NCBI RefSeq assembly: GCF_048564905.1
Contig: NC_133021.1
Span: 10,495,501-10,559,500 of the forward strand
Direction of reading: 5' to 3'
DNA from: Vicugna pacos
Lineage: Eukaryota; Chordata; Mammalia; Artiodactyla; Camelidae
DNA length: 64,000 nucleotides
Position numbers and translations under genes: made by a program. Positions 46,935 through 57,824 of the stretch are shown here, one piece after another. How positions within the stretch are numbered: the stretch's first letter is position 1; each line of letters starts with the position of its first letter. Under the pieces are notes generated by a model. It made no database searches, was not told the origin of the DNA, and saw only the letters and a program-made list of their open reading frames with translations.

Positions 46935-47868
46935 TCACCTTGCCTAGTTCTTTATCTTTATTTCTATCTATTGGCTAAATCAGTTACATTTCCTGATCTC
47001 AGAGAAGTAGCCTTATGTCAGGGACATCCATGAGGCCCAAGAGCACACTCCTGCTGGTCATCACAGCTATGTGCTCTAGGGGGCTGCTGGGCCCATTGCT
47101 GTAGTGGATCCAACTACTGTCAGCTTTCTGGTAGATGGGGATGGCCCCTGGCCCAGTTGGCTGCTAGGCCCTGCCTCTTGTGGAGGCTGCTAATAGATGG
47201 ATCCTGGTCCCAGCACAGCTGACACTGAGCCCCAGGGTGTCCCAGGGCTGGTATCAGCCCACTGGTGGGCACGGCCAGGTCACAGGGTGGCTCGCTGCAA
47301 GTCATGTAGGTCTGAGGTTAATGCCAGGCTGCTGGTAGACGGGGCCAGGTCCTGGACCCACTTGTTTGGGTCCTGGGGCAGCTGGCTGCAGGGAGGGCCT
47401 AGGGCTGGTGCCAGCCCTTGGTGGGCAGGGCTGGATTCCTGCATGGCTCACTCCCAGCCTGAGGGGGAGGTTTCCAGGACTAGCGCCCACCACTACGGGG
47501 GTAGGTAAGACCCAGCACTAATAGGCTAGAACTTGGACTCCAAAACAGTGCTTGGCAGCACCAGCATCCTGGGGGTAGATGGCTACTGCCATCTTCTGTG
47601 CCCCAGGCAGTGTCCCAGTTGCCTTTTGTCTCCCTAGGAGGTTCTCCAAGATCAGCAAGTGGGTCTGACCCAGGCTCTACAAATTGCTGTCTCTGCACTG
47701 GGTCTTGGAGAAAAGGAGATTTTGTGCATGGCCTTTAAGAGCAGAGCCTCTGTCTCCTACAGGAGGTTCTGGTCTTTTTCATCAACAGTTCTGTAAATAG
47801 TTGTAATTTAGATGTGCCCATGAGAGTAGGTGAGCTCGGGGTCTTGCTTTGCCATCTTGATCACCTCC
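46935..47868 (-). other. L1 5' UTR with degenerate internal repeats
   Basis: GC-rich, unlike the AT-rich body. GGGCTGGTATCAGCCC then TGGTGGGCACGGCC at 47245-47276 recurs as GGGCTGGTGCCAGCCC then TGGTGGGCAGGGC at 47402-47431, spaced 157 bp. CTGGTAGATGGGG at 47128 recurs as CTGGTAGACGGGG at 47332. The internal promoter of L1 lies in this part of the element. The open frames of 60-117 codons across it are composition artefacts. Confidence 0.68.
47851..47858 (-). promoter_or_regulatory. L1 5'-end YY1-type site
   Basis: AAGATGGC on the minus strand, about 10 bases from the element's 5' end. This is where complete L1s carry the YY1 site that fixes transcription start. Its presence supports a complete 5' end; activity today is unlikely. 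Confidence 0.45.
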
Positions 47869-48705
47869 ATAAAAAGATTCTAATAGAGAGTTCTCAGAGA
47901 AGATAAACACGTGGCCATTAAGCACATGATTAAAAGCTGAACACCATTAGTCATTAGGAAAATGCCAATCAAACCCCAAAGAGATACCTCTTCACATCCA
48001 CTAGGAGGGCAGTTACCATTTTTTTTAAATGGAAAATTGCAAATGTTGGTGAGACTGTGGAGAAATTGGAACCTTTGTGTTCTGCTTATAGGGATGTACA
48101 ATGGTGCAGCTGCTGGGAAACCAGTTCCACAGTTCCTCAGAAAGTTAAATATCAAGTTAACCATCTGACCCAGCAATTTCACTCTGAGGTATAAACCCAG
48201 AAGAACCGAAAACCTGTTCATCCAAAAACTCATAGACGAAAATTCTTAGTAGCATTATTCACAACAGCCGAAAAGGGTAAAATACCCAAGTGTCCATCAG
48301 TAGGTGATTGGCTAGAGAAAACGTGGTATGTCCGTGCAGTGAGACATTGCTCAGCTGTAGAAAGCGCTGAAGTACTAGTACGTGGTGCAGCATGGGTAAG
48401 CCTTGAAACCCTGCTCAGGGAGAGAGGCCAGACCCAAAGGCTCACACCCTGCAGGATTCCGCTGGCATGAAGAGAAGCCTGTGTAGACAAAAGGTGGGTT
48501 AGCGGTTGCCAGGGGCTCAGGGGCGGTGCGTGGGGAGTGGCTGCTGGAAGATTCATGGTTTCATGGGCGGGGGTGGTGATGTGCTCTGGAATTAGGTGGT
48601 GTTAATGGTGGCAGAACCTGGTGATAATAAAAACCACTCAATTGTACACTTTAAAATGGTGACTTTTATTGAATTCTATCAATAAAAATATAAGCATATT
48701 TTTAA
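47869..48705 (+). mobile_element. Older plus-strand L1, right part (ORF2 end and 3' UTR)
   Basis: Continues the element of 40895-41001: GCACATGATTAAAAGCTGAA, AAAATGCCAATCAAACCCCA, GACCCAGCAATTTCACTCTG, then the 3' UTR CAATTGTACACTTTAAAATG and TCTATCAATAAAAATATAAG. The ORF2 remnant is broken. The L1MB/MC-type tail dates it as older than the inner element, which agrees with the nesting. Confidence 0.75.
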
Positions 48706-48719
48706 ATACACTCATGAGT

Positions 48720-48965
48720 ACCTTGTTTTGTCTTTAATAAATGTCCTGGAAATCAGTTCATAGGCATCCTTACCTCCTTTTGTGCAGCAGCTTACCTGTT
48801 CCCTGTGCTGTCGCTCGTTCTGCAGTCTGCTATGTGTTGACATTTAAATTTCCCTCAGTAGTTTTTGGTTGTAAGTGATGCCACGATGCGTGCTCCCGCT
48901 GTGTCTGTGCCCCTGGAGGCGAGTTCCCTTCAGTCTCGAGTGAAATCCGGGTGTGTGTGAAGGGC
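48720..48965 (-). mobile_element. Possible ancient L1M 3' fragment
   Basis: GTGTTGACATTTAAATTTCC, GGTTGTAAGTGATGCCACGA and CTGTGTCTGTGCCCCTGGAG follow the antisense order of an old L1ME-type 3' region (GGACATTTAGGTTGTTTCC ... CAATGCTGCAATGAACATCC). It is very diverged. Confidence 0.37.
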
Positions 48966-50050
48966 TAGGCTGACATTTTACTTCCTTTCAGCCCTTTGCC
49001 ACTGTCATCCCATTTTCTTTCAGCCACTTTATCTTCCCGATAAGGAATCTGCTGACAGTTCAATTATGCTTCTGTGGGTACCTTTCCCTGTGGCTGTTCT
49101 CCAGAATTCCCCCTTGCCTTTGCCGTCTGCAGGTTCACTTGGCAGTTTATTTCCTTTTGCGTAAGAATCGCTCTGTTTCTTAGGTCTGAGGAATCATGTC
49201 TTTTATCAATTCCAAAACTAGGTGTTTTTTTCCCTCTGACCACTGCTTTTCTTCCTCTTGTTGCCGTCTTTCTAGACCCTCTCCTTAAACATGCTTGGGA
49301 CCTTCTTATTCCCCCTTACTTTCGCTCGGCATCATTTTCATAGTCTCTCTTGATCTGCCTTTGCCATCGTGCTCCGGGAGAGTTTCTTGAGCTCCCTTCC
49401 ATTTGATTATTTCTGCTTTGGCTCTGTCTTACCTGGTATTTAACCTCACCTCTGAATGTCGAGTTTCAGTGGCGATATTTTTCACTTGTAGAAGTTCTGT
49501 TGGCTACTTTTTAAATTTGCCTTTTCTTTTCATGACACTTTAAAATTTTTGTGAGCGTTGCCATTCTTTCTCTTATGTGTAATAACTCCAGACTCCCGTC
49601 TTTTGTAGCCTCTCTCCAGTGACTCTGTCACCGCCCGCTCACACGTGGGGCGCTTACCTTTCACTCTGGGGGCCTGACTTCATGTGCGTGCGAGGCCTCA
49701 GCTTTGTCAGTGACCAGTTCTGCCTGGGCGCCGCAGCACATCAGTATGGAGTGGTGTTGCAGTGTTTGTGTCATTGTCCCCCTGGTGTCGTTGCTCTGGA
49801 ACTGGTTTAAATTACATTTTCAGATTAAAGAGCCCTACAAAACATGGATGATATTTCTTTCTCTTTTTGAGCTCTCTTGTTTCCTGGCATATACTAATTG
49901 TCTTCATTTATTTCCATCGGGCTTAGCTCTGAATTTTAAATTTTTTTCTCATATTTCACCTAGAATTTTATGTGCTTGTAGCAGAAATGGCATCTATGAT
50001 TGCTTATTCTGCCATGTAGCTGAAGTCAGAAGTCTCATGTGTGTGTGTTT
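48966..50050. other. AT-rich sequence, perhaps very old L1
   Basis: T-rich plus strand similar in composition to antisense L1, but I could not align any section to a consensus. The 127-codon frame at 49704-50087 has no recognisable domain. Confidence 0.3.
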
Positions 50051-50054
50051 GTGT

Positions 50055-50870
50055 AGCTGTCTTTTTAACACCTTTATTGTGGTGTGAGTACAGTAGACTA
50101 CACGGTTCAGACACACGGTTCGATGAAGTTGGACAGATGTGCACAATCAGGAGAGCTGACATCACCATCCCTCCCCAAGAGGTGCAAACCTCAAATTCCT
50201 GACCGATCCCTTCCCACCCCCTTTAGCCCCTGGTTGCCATAAGTTTGTTCTCTATGTCTGTGAGTCTACTTCTATAAAATCAGAAATCTTTAAATAGACT
50301 TTTTTTATTGTAGTAAAATGTACATAACATAAAATTTGCTATTTTAACCATTTTAAGTGTACAATTCAGTGACATTAATTACATTCACAGTGTTGTCCAA
50401 CCATCGCCAATATCTGGTTTAAAAATATCTTCATCAGCCCAGACCGAAACTCTGCACCTGTTAAGGAATACCTCTCATGCCCTCCTCCCTGCCACTTCCG
50501 GGAACCGCTAATCTACCTTCTACCTCTATGAATGTGTATATTGTAGACATTTCATATAAGTGGAGTCATGCAGTATTTGCCATTTTCTGTCTGGCTCATT
50601 TCGCTTAGCCTAATGCTTTTAGGGTTCATCTCCACTGCAGCAGGTGTCAGAACTTGGTTCCTCGTTGTGGCTGAACACTGCTCTGTTGAGTGAACGTCCC
50701 ACTCATTTTCTTCATCCACCTGTTGATGTGCACTCGGGCTGTTCCCAACCTGTCAGCTGCTGTGAGCAGTGCTACAGTGAACATTCGCATCAAAGGTCTG
50801 TTTTAGTCCCTGTTTTTAGTCCTTTGGTGTATATACCCAGGAGTGGAGTCACATTATAGGTAATTTTATG
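50055..50870 (-). mobile_element. Ancient L1M 3' ends, two adjoining segments
   Basis: At 50055-50285 the words ACCTTTATTGTGGTGTGAGT and CCCCTGGTTGCCATAAGTTT form one segment. From 50300, ATTGTAGTAAAATGTACATA, AAGTGTACAATTCAGTGACA, CACTGCAGCAGGTGTCAGAA and TATATACCCAGGAGTGGAGT form a second that matches the copies at 10408 and 35880. They are either two insertions or one element with a duplication. Confidence 0.67.
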
Positions 50871-50874
50871 TTTT

Positions 50875-53800
50875 AAAAATAGATTTTTAGCAAAATAAAA
50901 TAGATGACAAAGACGTGGCACGTGAACAGCAGAGGCAGTGAGGGGCTGCTGTCAGGCGGCCTCTGTCTGGGTTAGTGCTGATGGCAGTCACGGTTAAGAC
51001 CAGTACCTTATAGCCCTGGAATTGCCCCATCATTGCCACTCATCGCTCAGCTGTATACCCCGTGTGCATCCAATGTAATTCTCTCTGGAACTAAAATAAC
51101 TTGACTGAGCGAGTCCATGTACATGTGTGGCCCATTTTTCATTATTGTTTCAGAAGGGGTGGCTTGCTTGTCTACGGTTTGGGGCGGTATTGGATCAGTA
51201 GACACTCCTTCCTGCTTCAGCATCACTCCCTGGCCTTTCTCATCGCTTCTCCGACTGCCGCTCACTTGTCGTGGATCGAGTGTCCGCAGTGCGCTCAGAT
51301 CTGTGGGTCCCCACGAGGGAAGCAGATACGGAGAGGGGCAACTGCAGTGTGGTGACAGCCACATCCCTGCCCCTTGCCACCTGCTGCGTGTCTCACACAC
51401 TCTGCACATGGGGCTGCATGGAACAACCCACACAGGCTTCTGATGGGTCACACAGGTGGTGTCACACAGATCATACAGGCAGGGTCGGGGGAAGCTGCCC
51501 AGCCCAGGTGACGATCTGCTCAGTCTAGCTCCCCACTGTGACCCAGCCAAGGTGACTCTGGCAGATCCCTTCCTAGACCACTGGACAGATGGCCACCCAC
51601 AGTCCTATCAGCTGTGAGTGGAAGGGGGGCACACGGGAACAGTGTAGTGATTGACGGGGGCACCCGTAACATCCAGTGTCCAGATAGCCTCTGTCCATCT
51701 GCTACCACTGGCCATGAGCTCTCTCTTCCTTCCTTTAAATACGCTGGCAGTGAGCCACCTCAGCCGTGCGTCACCCTGAATTCTACGCGGGTAGCTGTCT
51801 TTTTCCTCCAAATCACTTTTAATGTATTTTCAGTGTCAATGGGGAAATCATACTCTTTTGTCAGAGAAAACATAAGCGTATTTTACCTCTGTCTTGCCTC
51901 GTGTCTAGCGCAGGAGTAAAGAGAGGGCAGCATTTTGGGGGGGCCTGGGAAGGAAAGAAGCCATTCTTTGGATGTCTGGGAATAAGGAAGGGATGTGCTA
52001 CACTTGGAAGTTTTGGGGTGAAGTCTCCGCAGCGGGGGGCGTTCTTCCCGCAGAGGGGTCCTCTCAGAGCTCCAGGGTGGTGCACCGGGTGCGAGAGGGA
52101 GGTGCCATGTAGACGGCCTGGCTCTGCTCACGGGGACGGTGGGGGGAGTGGATTAGGGAGGCCGCCCTTTGGCTGTGCCTCTCTGCACATTTTCCTCTTG
52201 GTTCCCCCGAAGCCCATTTATCCCTGGAACTGGCTGTAAAGTGAGTAGGGGATTTCTTGACACAGGTAATGGAAGGCTCTGGTACAGACTGTCTTCCTAC
52301 ACAGCTGACCCACCTCAGACTGGGTTTCTCTCCATAACTGGCTCTGTTGTCCTCCAGTTTGGCTCCATTCTCAAGCTCTCAGGTGGTGACCCGATGGCCA
52401 CCAGAAACTAGTCTTAAATCCCGCCTTGGCCGTGGGGCTCATGCCGCGTTGGCTCTGTGGGTGACGCTGGCGGCTGGTGTCAGGAGTGGCTGGTGGAGCA
52501 GGGCTGGGCCTTGACCCCCCCTGCTGTGGCCCCTCCTTAGGCCGGCATGGCCACCAACGGCACTAATTGACCTTGAATGCGTTAGTGTGTCCCTGCGACA
52601 CACTCTCTCTCTCGAAGATGATAAGCTCGGGAAACCCCGAACATGGCAGGACCATCCGTGTGGTCCCTGCAGTGCCTGGCACAGCACCCTCCAGGCACTG
52701 GGTGTGTGCAGATGGATTTGTTCTGTGTGTGCTTTGCAGTGAGGTTTCTGTTACTTCCAAGAATAAGCAAATACACATTTTCTGGGTACAAATATTTTAA
52801 AATGTACTACAGTGAAAGAAGTTCAGTGATTAAAGAATCCTCTCTTAATTCCCATGATCTATGGATTTGTCTTTTTGCAAACCTGATTTGCTTAAAGTAA
52901 GCCACCTCTTCATACATCAGTCAGCCCCTTTGGATAAGAGTTAAATATAACAGGCTTGAAATATGGCCCTGAAGACATCGCTGAGCAGTAGGCATCATCA
53001 CACGTCTACATCCCCAGGAAGTGAACCTCCTACAGGAGAAGTAGAGGCCAAGCGTGAGGGTCATTTAAAATGTATAAAAATAATAAAAGCACCTGTGGAC
53101 AGAAAGGCCATCGGAAGGGACTGTGAACTTTTTGGTGACGCTGATGTGGGAGGCTTTTGTCTCTTTGCAGGGAGGACAGTGACCCGTGGTGCCTGCCCCG
53201 CTGCCTGCTGCCTCGGCATGCAGCCACGTTTTTCCTGGGTGGAATGTGCAGAGCTCTGGGCTCTGCACTCTCCCCAGCACATGCGGCCTCGGCAGGGAGA
53301 GTCCGAGCATTTCAGAGAGAGATGAAACAAAACCGGATTATTCCGCTGTCCTGCTGCATCGCATGATGCTCTGTTCAGGATTGTCTCTTGTGAGGCACCT
53401 TCTCCAAACCGCTCTCTGTGCGTAAAGTCCTCTGTGTCAGGGACGTGCCTGTGTGGGGAGCGCAGCTGCGGGCGGCAGATTGTGCAGATTCTTCCAGCGG
53501 GGGGGGCCTGTTTCCTGAGCCTTCTGGATGGAGCCTGAGCTCTGTGAAGTCACTGAAGTGTTGGTTGTCTGTTCTGTTCTGTTCTGACGCTCCCGCCCTG
53601 GCCTGAAACCTCCCCAGCCTGTGAGAGGGCTGCATTGCACCCCAGCGGGGTTTTCTGCACAAACATGCAATCTGGGCACATTGCGCTGGAGGGTGTACGG
53701 TGAACATCTTTATTTCTGCACTGTCCTGCGGTCTTAGCAGGAAGTAGCCCTCGAGGTTAATTTCTGAAATGCAGGTCACTTGAGAGTCCAGCTCTTTGGC

Positions 53801-54270
53801 CCTTTTGCCTGAATGGCTGATGACTCGCCCTCATGTATCCATCATGATCGATTATCCAGAAAAACTGATTATTCAGGTCATTAAATCCCCAATAAGTCTG
53901 GATAAACGACATCTGAGCGTCTTCCATGAACGAGACACCAGCTGTGGGCACTGTGGCTTCTCCAGCACCTGGGCCTCTCTGGGGGCCTGAGTGCACCTCT
54001 CACAGAAGCCCGCTCTCCTTATACTGGTTTGAGGGGTTTTTCCAAGACGAGGGCCCTTGATCTGTGGGCACTGGGGCAGCCCAGCTGCAGAGCTTGTGTG
54101 GAGCTGAGCTTTTCTAGCCGGGACAGAAGTTGGGAGGACAAGCGTACAAAAAATGGGTCAACTTAAATGTCCGTACATGGCCTCACAGAGCCAATGTGCT
54201 GCAGGATTCCTTCCCTGCCTGAGGAAGAGGGGGGCTGCAAACCCACGTGCACCGGATCCCAGAGCTGGCA
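50875..54270. other. Single-copy sequence
   Basis: Mixed composition; no exon supported. Frames of 100-167 codons at 51047-51550, 51614-52239 and 53375-53779 overlap frames on the other strand and show no family. The part at 53785-53960 is listed separately. Confidence 0.4.
53785..53960. promoter_or_regulatory. Candidate conserved non-coding element
   Basis: Repeat-free stretch with CATCATGATCGATTATCCAG, CTGATTATTCAGGTCATTAA and CTGGATAA. TTATCCAG (53852-53859) and CTGGATAA (53898-53905) form an exact 8-base inverted repeat around a 38-base centre. This would suit paired GATA- or homeodomain-type binding, but function is inferred only. Confidence 0.22.
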
Positions 54271-54274
54271 CAGA

Positions 54275-54765
54275 CAGCCCCTGACCTATGATGGTTTGAC
54301 TCACAACTTCCTGACTTTAGGATGATCCAGAAGTGATGCACATGCAGTGGACACCGCATCTGAATTTGGACCTACCCAAGGCTGGCGGCAGGCGGCAGGA
54401 CCCTCTCCCAATGCTGGGTGGAGCTGTGGCTCCGAGTGAGCTGCTCCATCATTCAGATAAACAACTGACACGGTCACAATCATTCTGGACCTGGTGGCCA
54501 CTGTGGTTTTCATTGTCAGCACAGTATTCAGCCAACAACAGGAGAGACTCCGCGCTGTCTCATAGAACAGGCTAGTGCAGAAGACCTTGCCCAGCTGCGG
54601 CCAGCATACGTGGGCTGAGCACGTTTAAGGTCGGCGAGGCTGAGAGCTCTGCTGTCCGGCAGCTTCCATGTATTCAGTGCATTTTCGACTTAGATTTTTT
54701 CAGCTTAGAGAGGGCTTATGGGGAAGCAACCCCATTGTAAATTGAGGGGGGTGTGTACTCTTAAC
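54275..54765 (+). mobile_element. Tigger-like non-autonomous DNA transposon (MITE)
   Basis: The left end (GACAGCCCCTGACCTATGAT then GGTTTGACTCACAAC and CTGACTTTAGGATG) and right end (CATTTTCGACTTAGATTTTT, GAAGCAACCCCATTGTAAAT then TGAGGGGGG) match the two ends of a known eutherian MITE. Its ends repeat GACTTACGAT-type words and form imperfect inverted repeats. The internal CTGAGCACGTTTAAGGTCGG also matches. At about 490 bp it is near complete. It has no transposase of its own and would have been moved by a pogo/Tigger-type enzyme. The exact subfamily is not named. Confidence 0.58.
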
Positions 54766-54769
54766 AAGC

Positions 54770-55829
54770 TGAAGTGGCAGCGACGGCACGTTGGCCACCT
54801 GCCAAACTCTTTAGCTGCTGCGGGACCACTGCTCCAACTCCCGTCCTGTATCAGGCACTGGGGGAGGGGGTCACACAAGATGTGAAAACAAGGAAGGTGA
54901 GCCAGGCCAGGCCCGTCCCTGGAGGAGCCAAGGGGGAGTCGTCAGTGCCCCTTCACAGGTATTATGTTGGTGATCTACAAGAGGGTGCGAGTGAACAACC
55001 TGAGAAGTGGATGAAGAGCTCACCTGGTGATGGAGACGTGCCTTGAAAGATGGGTAGAGGCAGAGATTCGGAGACTAGGTAAGGGATCAGTGTGAGCGAG
55101 GAACTGTGGGTGGGGGTGTGCAGGGCAGGTACCCCACCCCTGGGAATGAGAGCAAACAAGTGAGGCCACAGAGGAGCTTGGGTGGGTTGGAGGCTAGTTC
55201 TGTGGCCTCATGGAAGGGTGTGAAGACCAGGAACTCGGTGATGACTGCTGTTTCAGGAGGACAAATCCAGCAGGTAAAGGTGGAGCTGGAGGATCAGCTT
55301 CTAAACTGTGTTTAATCCATAGGAAGTGAAGCTGCCTTTATTTCTTCCAGATTTTGCCTTCATGCGCTAAGGTGCGTATTGTGGATTCTGAGAGGAGGGG
55401 GAGTTCCTAAATTCATATGGCTACAAAGCCTCTTTTTCACAATAACTGGTGCACGGGAGGCCCTCGGTGTTTTTGCACAAACAAATAAGTACAACAGGAG
55501 TGTTGTGCAGAACACAGCTTCAGAAACACTGCATTCTCGAGAGGGAATGAAGCAAGAGGAAAGGCCAGTGAGAGGGCCTGATGCTTCCCAGGGCAAATGC
55601 AACAAGCGCTCGGGCTTCAGTGAGCTGCAGACGGCAGAGCCAGCCCCCAACCTGGACCCCCAACGCCAGGCGCTTGTGGGAGTGAGCCCAACCCCTCAGT
55701 CAGGCCTGGAGGACCTTCTCCACAGCCAACTCTTCATGCCTTTTATTCCCAGAGCTCTGAAGGTGGAGGAGCTGACATCCTTGATGTGATTCTGCTTCTA
55801 ACAGACTTCCCTCGGAAGTACTTTCCCGC
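54770..55829. other. Single-copy sequence
   Basis: Purine-rich at 54880-55300, perhaps a decayed L2 on the minus strand, at low confidence. The 136-codon frame at 55379-55789 is open but unrecognised and overlaps frames on the other strand. Confidence 0.35.
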
Positions 55830-55905
55830 CCACACACAGCTCACATGTACGTGTGCACACAGATGTACACACATGCGTGTGTGCGTGCACCTACACACAC
55901 CCTCT
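55830..55905 (+). repeat. Alternating purine-pyrimidine (CA/TG) tract
   Basis: ACATGTACGTGTGCACACAG, ATGTACACACATGCGTGTGT and GCGTGCACCTACACACACCC form about 60 bases of almost unbroken purine-pyrimidine alternation with several CG steps. Confidence 0.85.
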
Positions 55906-57429
55906 TTCTGCCCTGAGGCTGTATGGTCGCCACTGGAAGGTGAGAAGATTTAGGGCTCGCAGAGTCTGATCAAACGCTCAGTAAAGCAGAGACAGCTTCT
56001 TTTTAAATTCTAGTTTTCTGTTTCAAGGCCCAAGAAAGTCAGTTTCCTGGGCCTCGTGTTGAACCGTAGCCTTGTAGGCGTCCCCTGCTAGGCAGAGACA
56101 ACACGGCAATATTCCCTGGTCCGGGGCTCAGATCAGCTGCCCCAGGTGCCACCTTCCCACACCGAGCTCAGGGGAGGATCAGGGCTCCCAGGAGTGGTGT
56201 GGGCCCATGTGGCTTCTATCTCCACGTCGTGCTGTCTGGGGACCCTAAGGAAGCACCTGTGTGTCACTCACATCATCCGCAGGAAATGACATCAGATGAG
56301 CAGTTCTATTGAAAGAGCTGGCCGATGTGTCCTCTAATAATTTTCCACACTCCTGGTTTCTCGCAGATACATCCACACCACTCACAGTGTTACATTCTAC
56401 TCCTTTTCAGATTGATCTGCTGGCATAGCATTATTCTGTCCATTATTATTACAACATCCAATGCAATCACCATTACCCCATTAACTCGTAACTATTACTA
56501 TCATTGCTAATATAGTGACTGTTAACAAGATATTAATAATTCATTCTGTCACTAATATAATTACTGTTATTAACTACTTTCCACCTCGGATCATCTGTCT
56601 TCACTGCCTCATCTGCCCCCTCTCTCTTCCCCCTTCCCCCTGCCTCACTTCAAAATCCAGACAGCCCTGGGTTCCTAGCAGGTCCTTGGTCACGCTCCCC
56701 TCCCCGTGACGCAGGGACATGTGTCAGTGACCAGTGGATAGCCAGTTCGCCTGCAGAGGCAGGCCCCAGGGTGGCCCGCGGGTGGTGCGGCCCACGGGGG
56801 CGTTCCAGGGCTGCTCTCATCTTTCAGTCGGATTTTGCCTTTGTTGACACCACAAGGCCCACCCGAAGGCGTGGGGCAAGAATCAGAAATGGGTCACGTG
56901 CTCTGTCCCCCCACCGCCATCCAGCACAGAGTGGGTGGCAGCTGGAGGGGATGGGGAGGCGGGACTGAGGGACCAGGGTGGCTTTCTTACTCCTCCTGGT
57001 AAACTGACAGACTTGGTAGAAAGTACCGATAACATCAAGGCGCTGCCCAGAATATCCCCACGTGCTTTGTGCCCATAGAGTCGGTTTCTGAGCAGAGTGT
57101 CTGCTTCTAGCGCCCTTAAAGGCACTGCTCCATCCGCTGACCGTACGTGTACTGGCTCCGCGGGGTGCTGGCCTGCAGAGACTGGCAGTCCAGCTGAGGA
57201 CTGCATGGTGGAATTCACCGGGACATGCCACATGTTGGGGCAGCACCAGACGCGGGCTGCACACACCCCTCCCATCGCAGACACGAGCTTGGACCCAGAG
57301 AGGTCGCAGTCCTCCCAGAAAGAGACAGGCAGGCAGCCGTTAGAGACATAATCAGTGCCGCTGATGCCAGAGCAAGCACGGGGGCCCCCGGGGTTTCCAC
57401 GGGGGCCCTAATTAGCCTGGGGGAGGTGC
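55906..57429. other. Single-copy sequence
   Basis: No gene recognised. At 56420-56575 a degenerate ATT/ACT-rich stretch (CATTATTATTACAACATCCA and similar) looks like an old decayed trinucleotide repeat. The part at 56760-57270 is GC-richer, with long overlapping frames on both strands (146 and 133 codons on the minus strand) that are judged non-coding. Confidence 0.38.
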
Positions 57430-57680
57430 CAGCTCTGAGGAAGCTTTACGGAGGAGACGACACCTAGCTGAGCCTTTTGGGATGAAGAGGCTGCAGTGGA
57501 GAGGGCCAGGGAGGTGGTGGAGTAGCGGTCTGGGCGTCAGTAGGGGAAGCACGCTGTGCACACTGAGACTTCCAGACTTGATTTTGTGGGCGAGCTAATG
57601 CGTTAAGGATCTAGACCTGGGCGTGCTGTAAGATGCTGGCTGTGGTGTGTGGACCAACTTAAAGGAAGGCTTTTGTGACA
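57430..57680 (-). mobile_element. L2 LINE fragment
   Basis: CTGAGGAAGCTTTACGGAGG, AGCTGAGCCTTTTGGGATGA and GATGCTGGCTGTGGTGTGTG match the antisense of L2 (GAGGAAGTGACGTTTGAGCT... CTGAAGGATGA... CTCTGGCTGCTGTGTGGAGG). It is very diverged and non-coding. Confidence 0.47.
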
Positions 57681-57824
57681 CATGGGATGCGATGTCATGA
57701 GGACGTGAGCTACACACGTGGCAGTGAGGGTGGGGACAAGGGGTTGTACCTGTGCGTTTGGGGGAGAATGTCGAATCAACAGGACTCATGGGGCTAAAGA
57801 GAGGGGTGTGTCTTTTATGTCTTT

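Larger units (their letters stand above)
41002..47868 (-). mobile_element. Near full-length LINE-1
   Basis: A 6.87-kb L1 on the minus strand. Its order from right to left is 5' UTR (about 47868-46930), ORF1 (46925 downwards), ORF2 (about 45000-41320) and 3' UTR (41320-41002). The 5' end reads GGAGGTGATCAAGATGGC, which carries the AAGATGGC core of the YY1 site found at complete L1 5' ends, so it is not 5'-truncated. The 3' end is AT-rich without a clean poly-A run. Both reading frames are broken by many stops and indels, so it cannot move. It interrupts an older plus-strand L1. The flanks share a weak duplication (AAGTGATT at 40994, AAAAGATT at 47872), as expected for an old target-site duplication. 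A retrocopy of about 425 bp lies inside ORF2. Confidence 0.87.
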
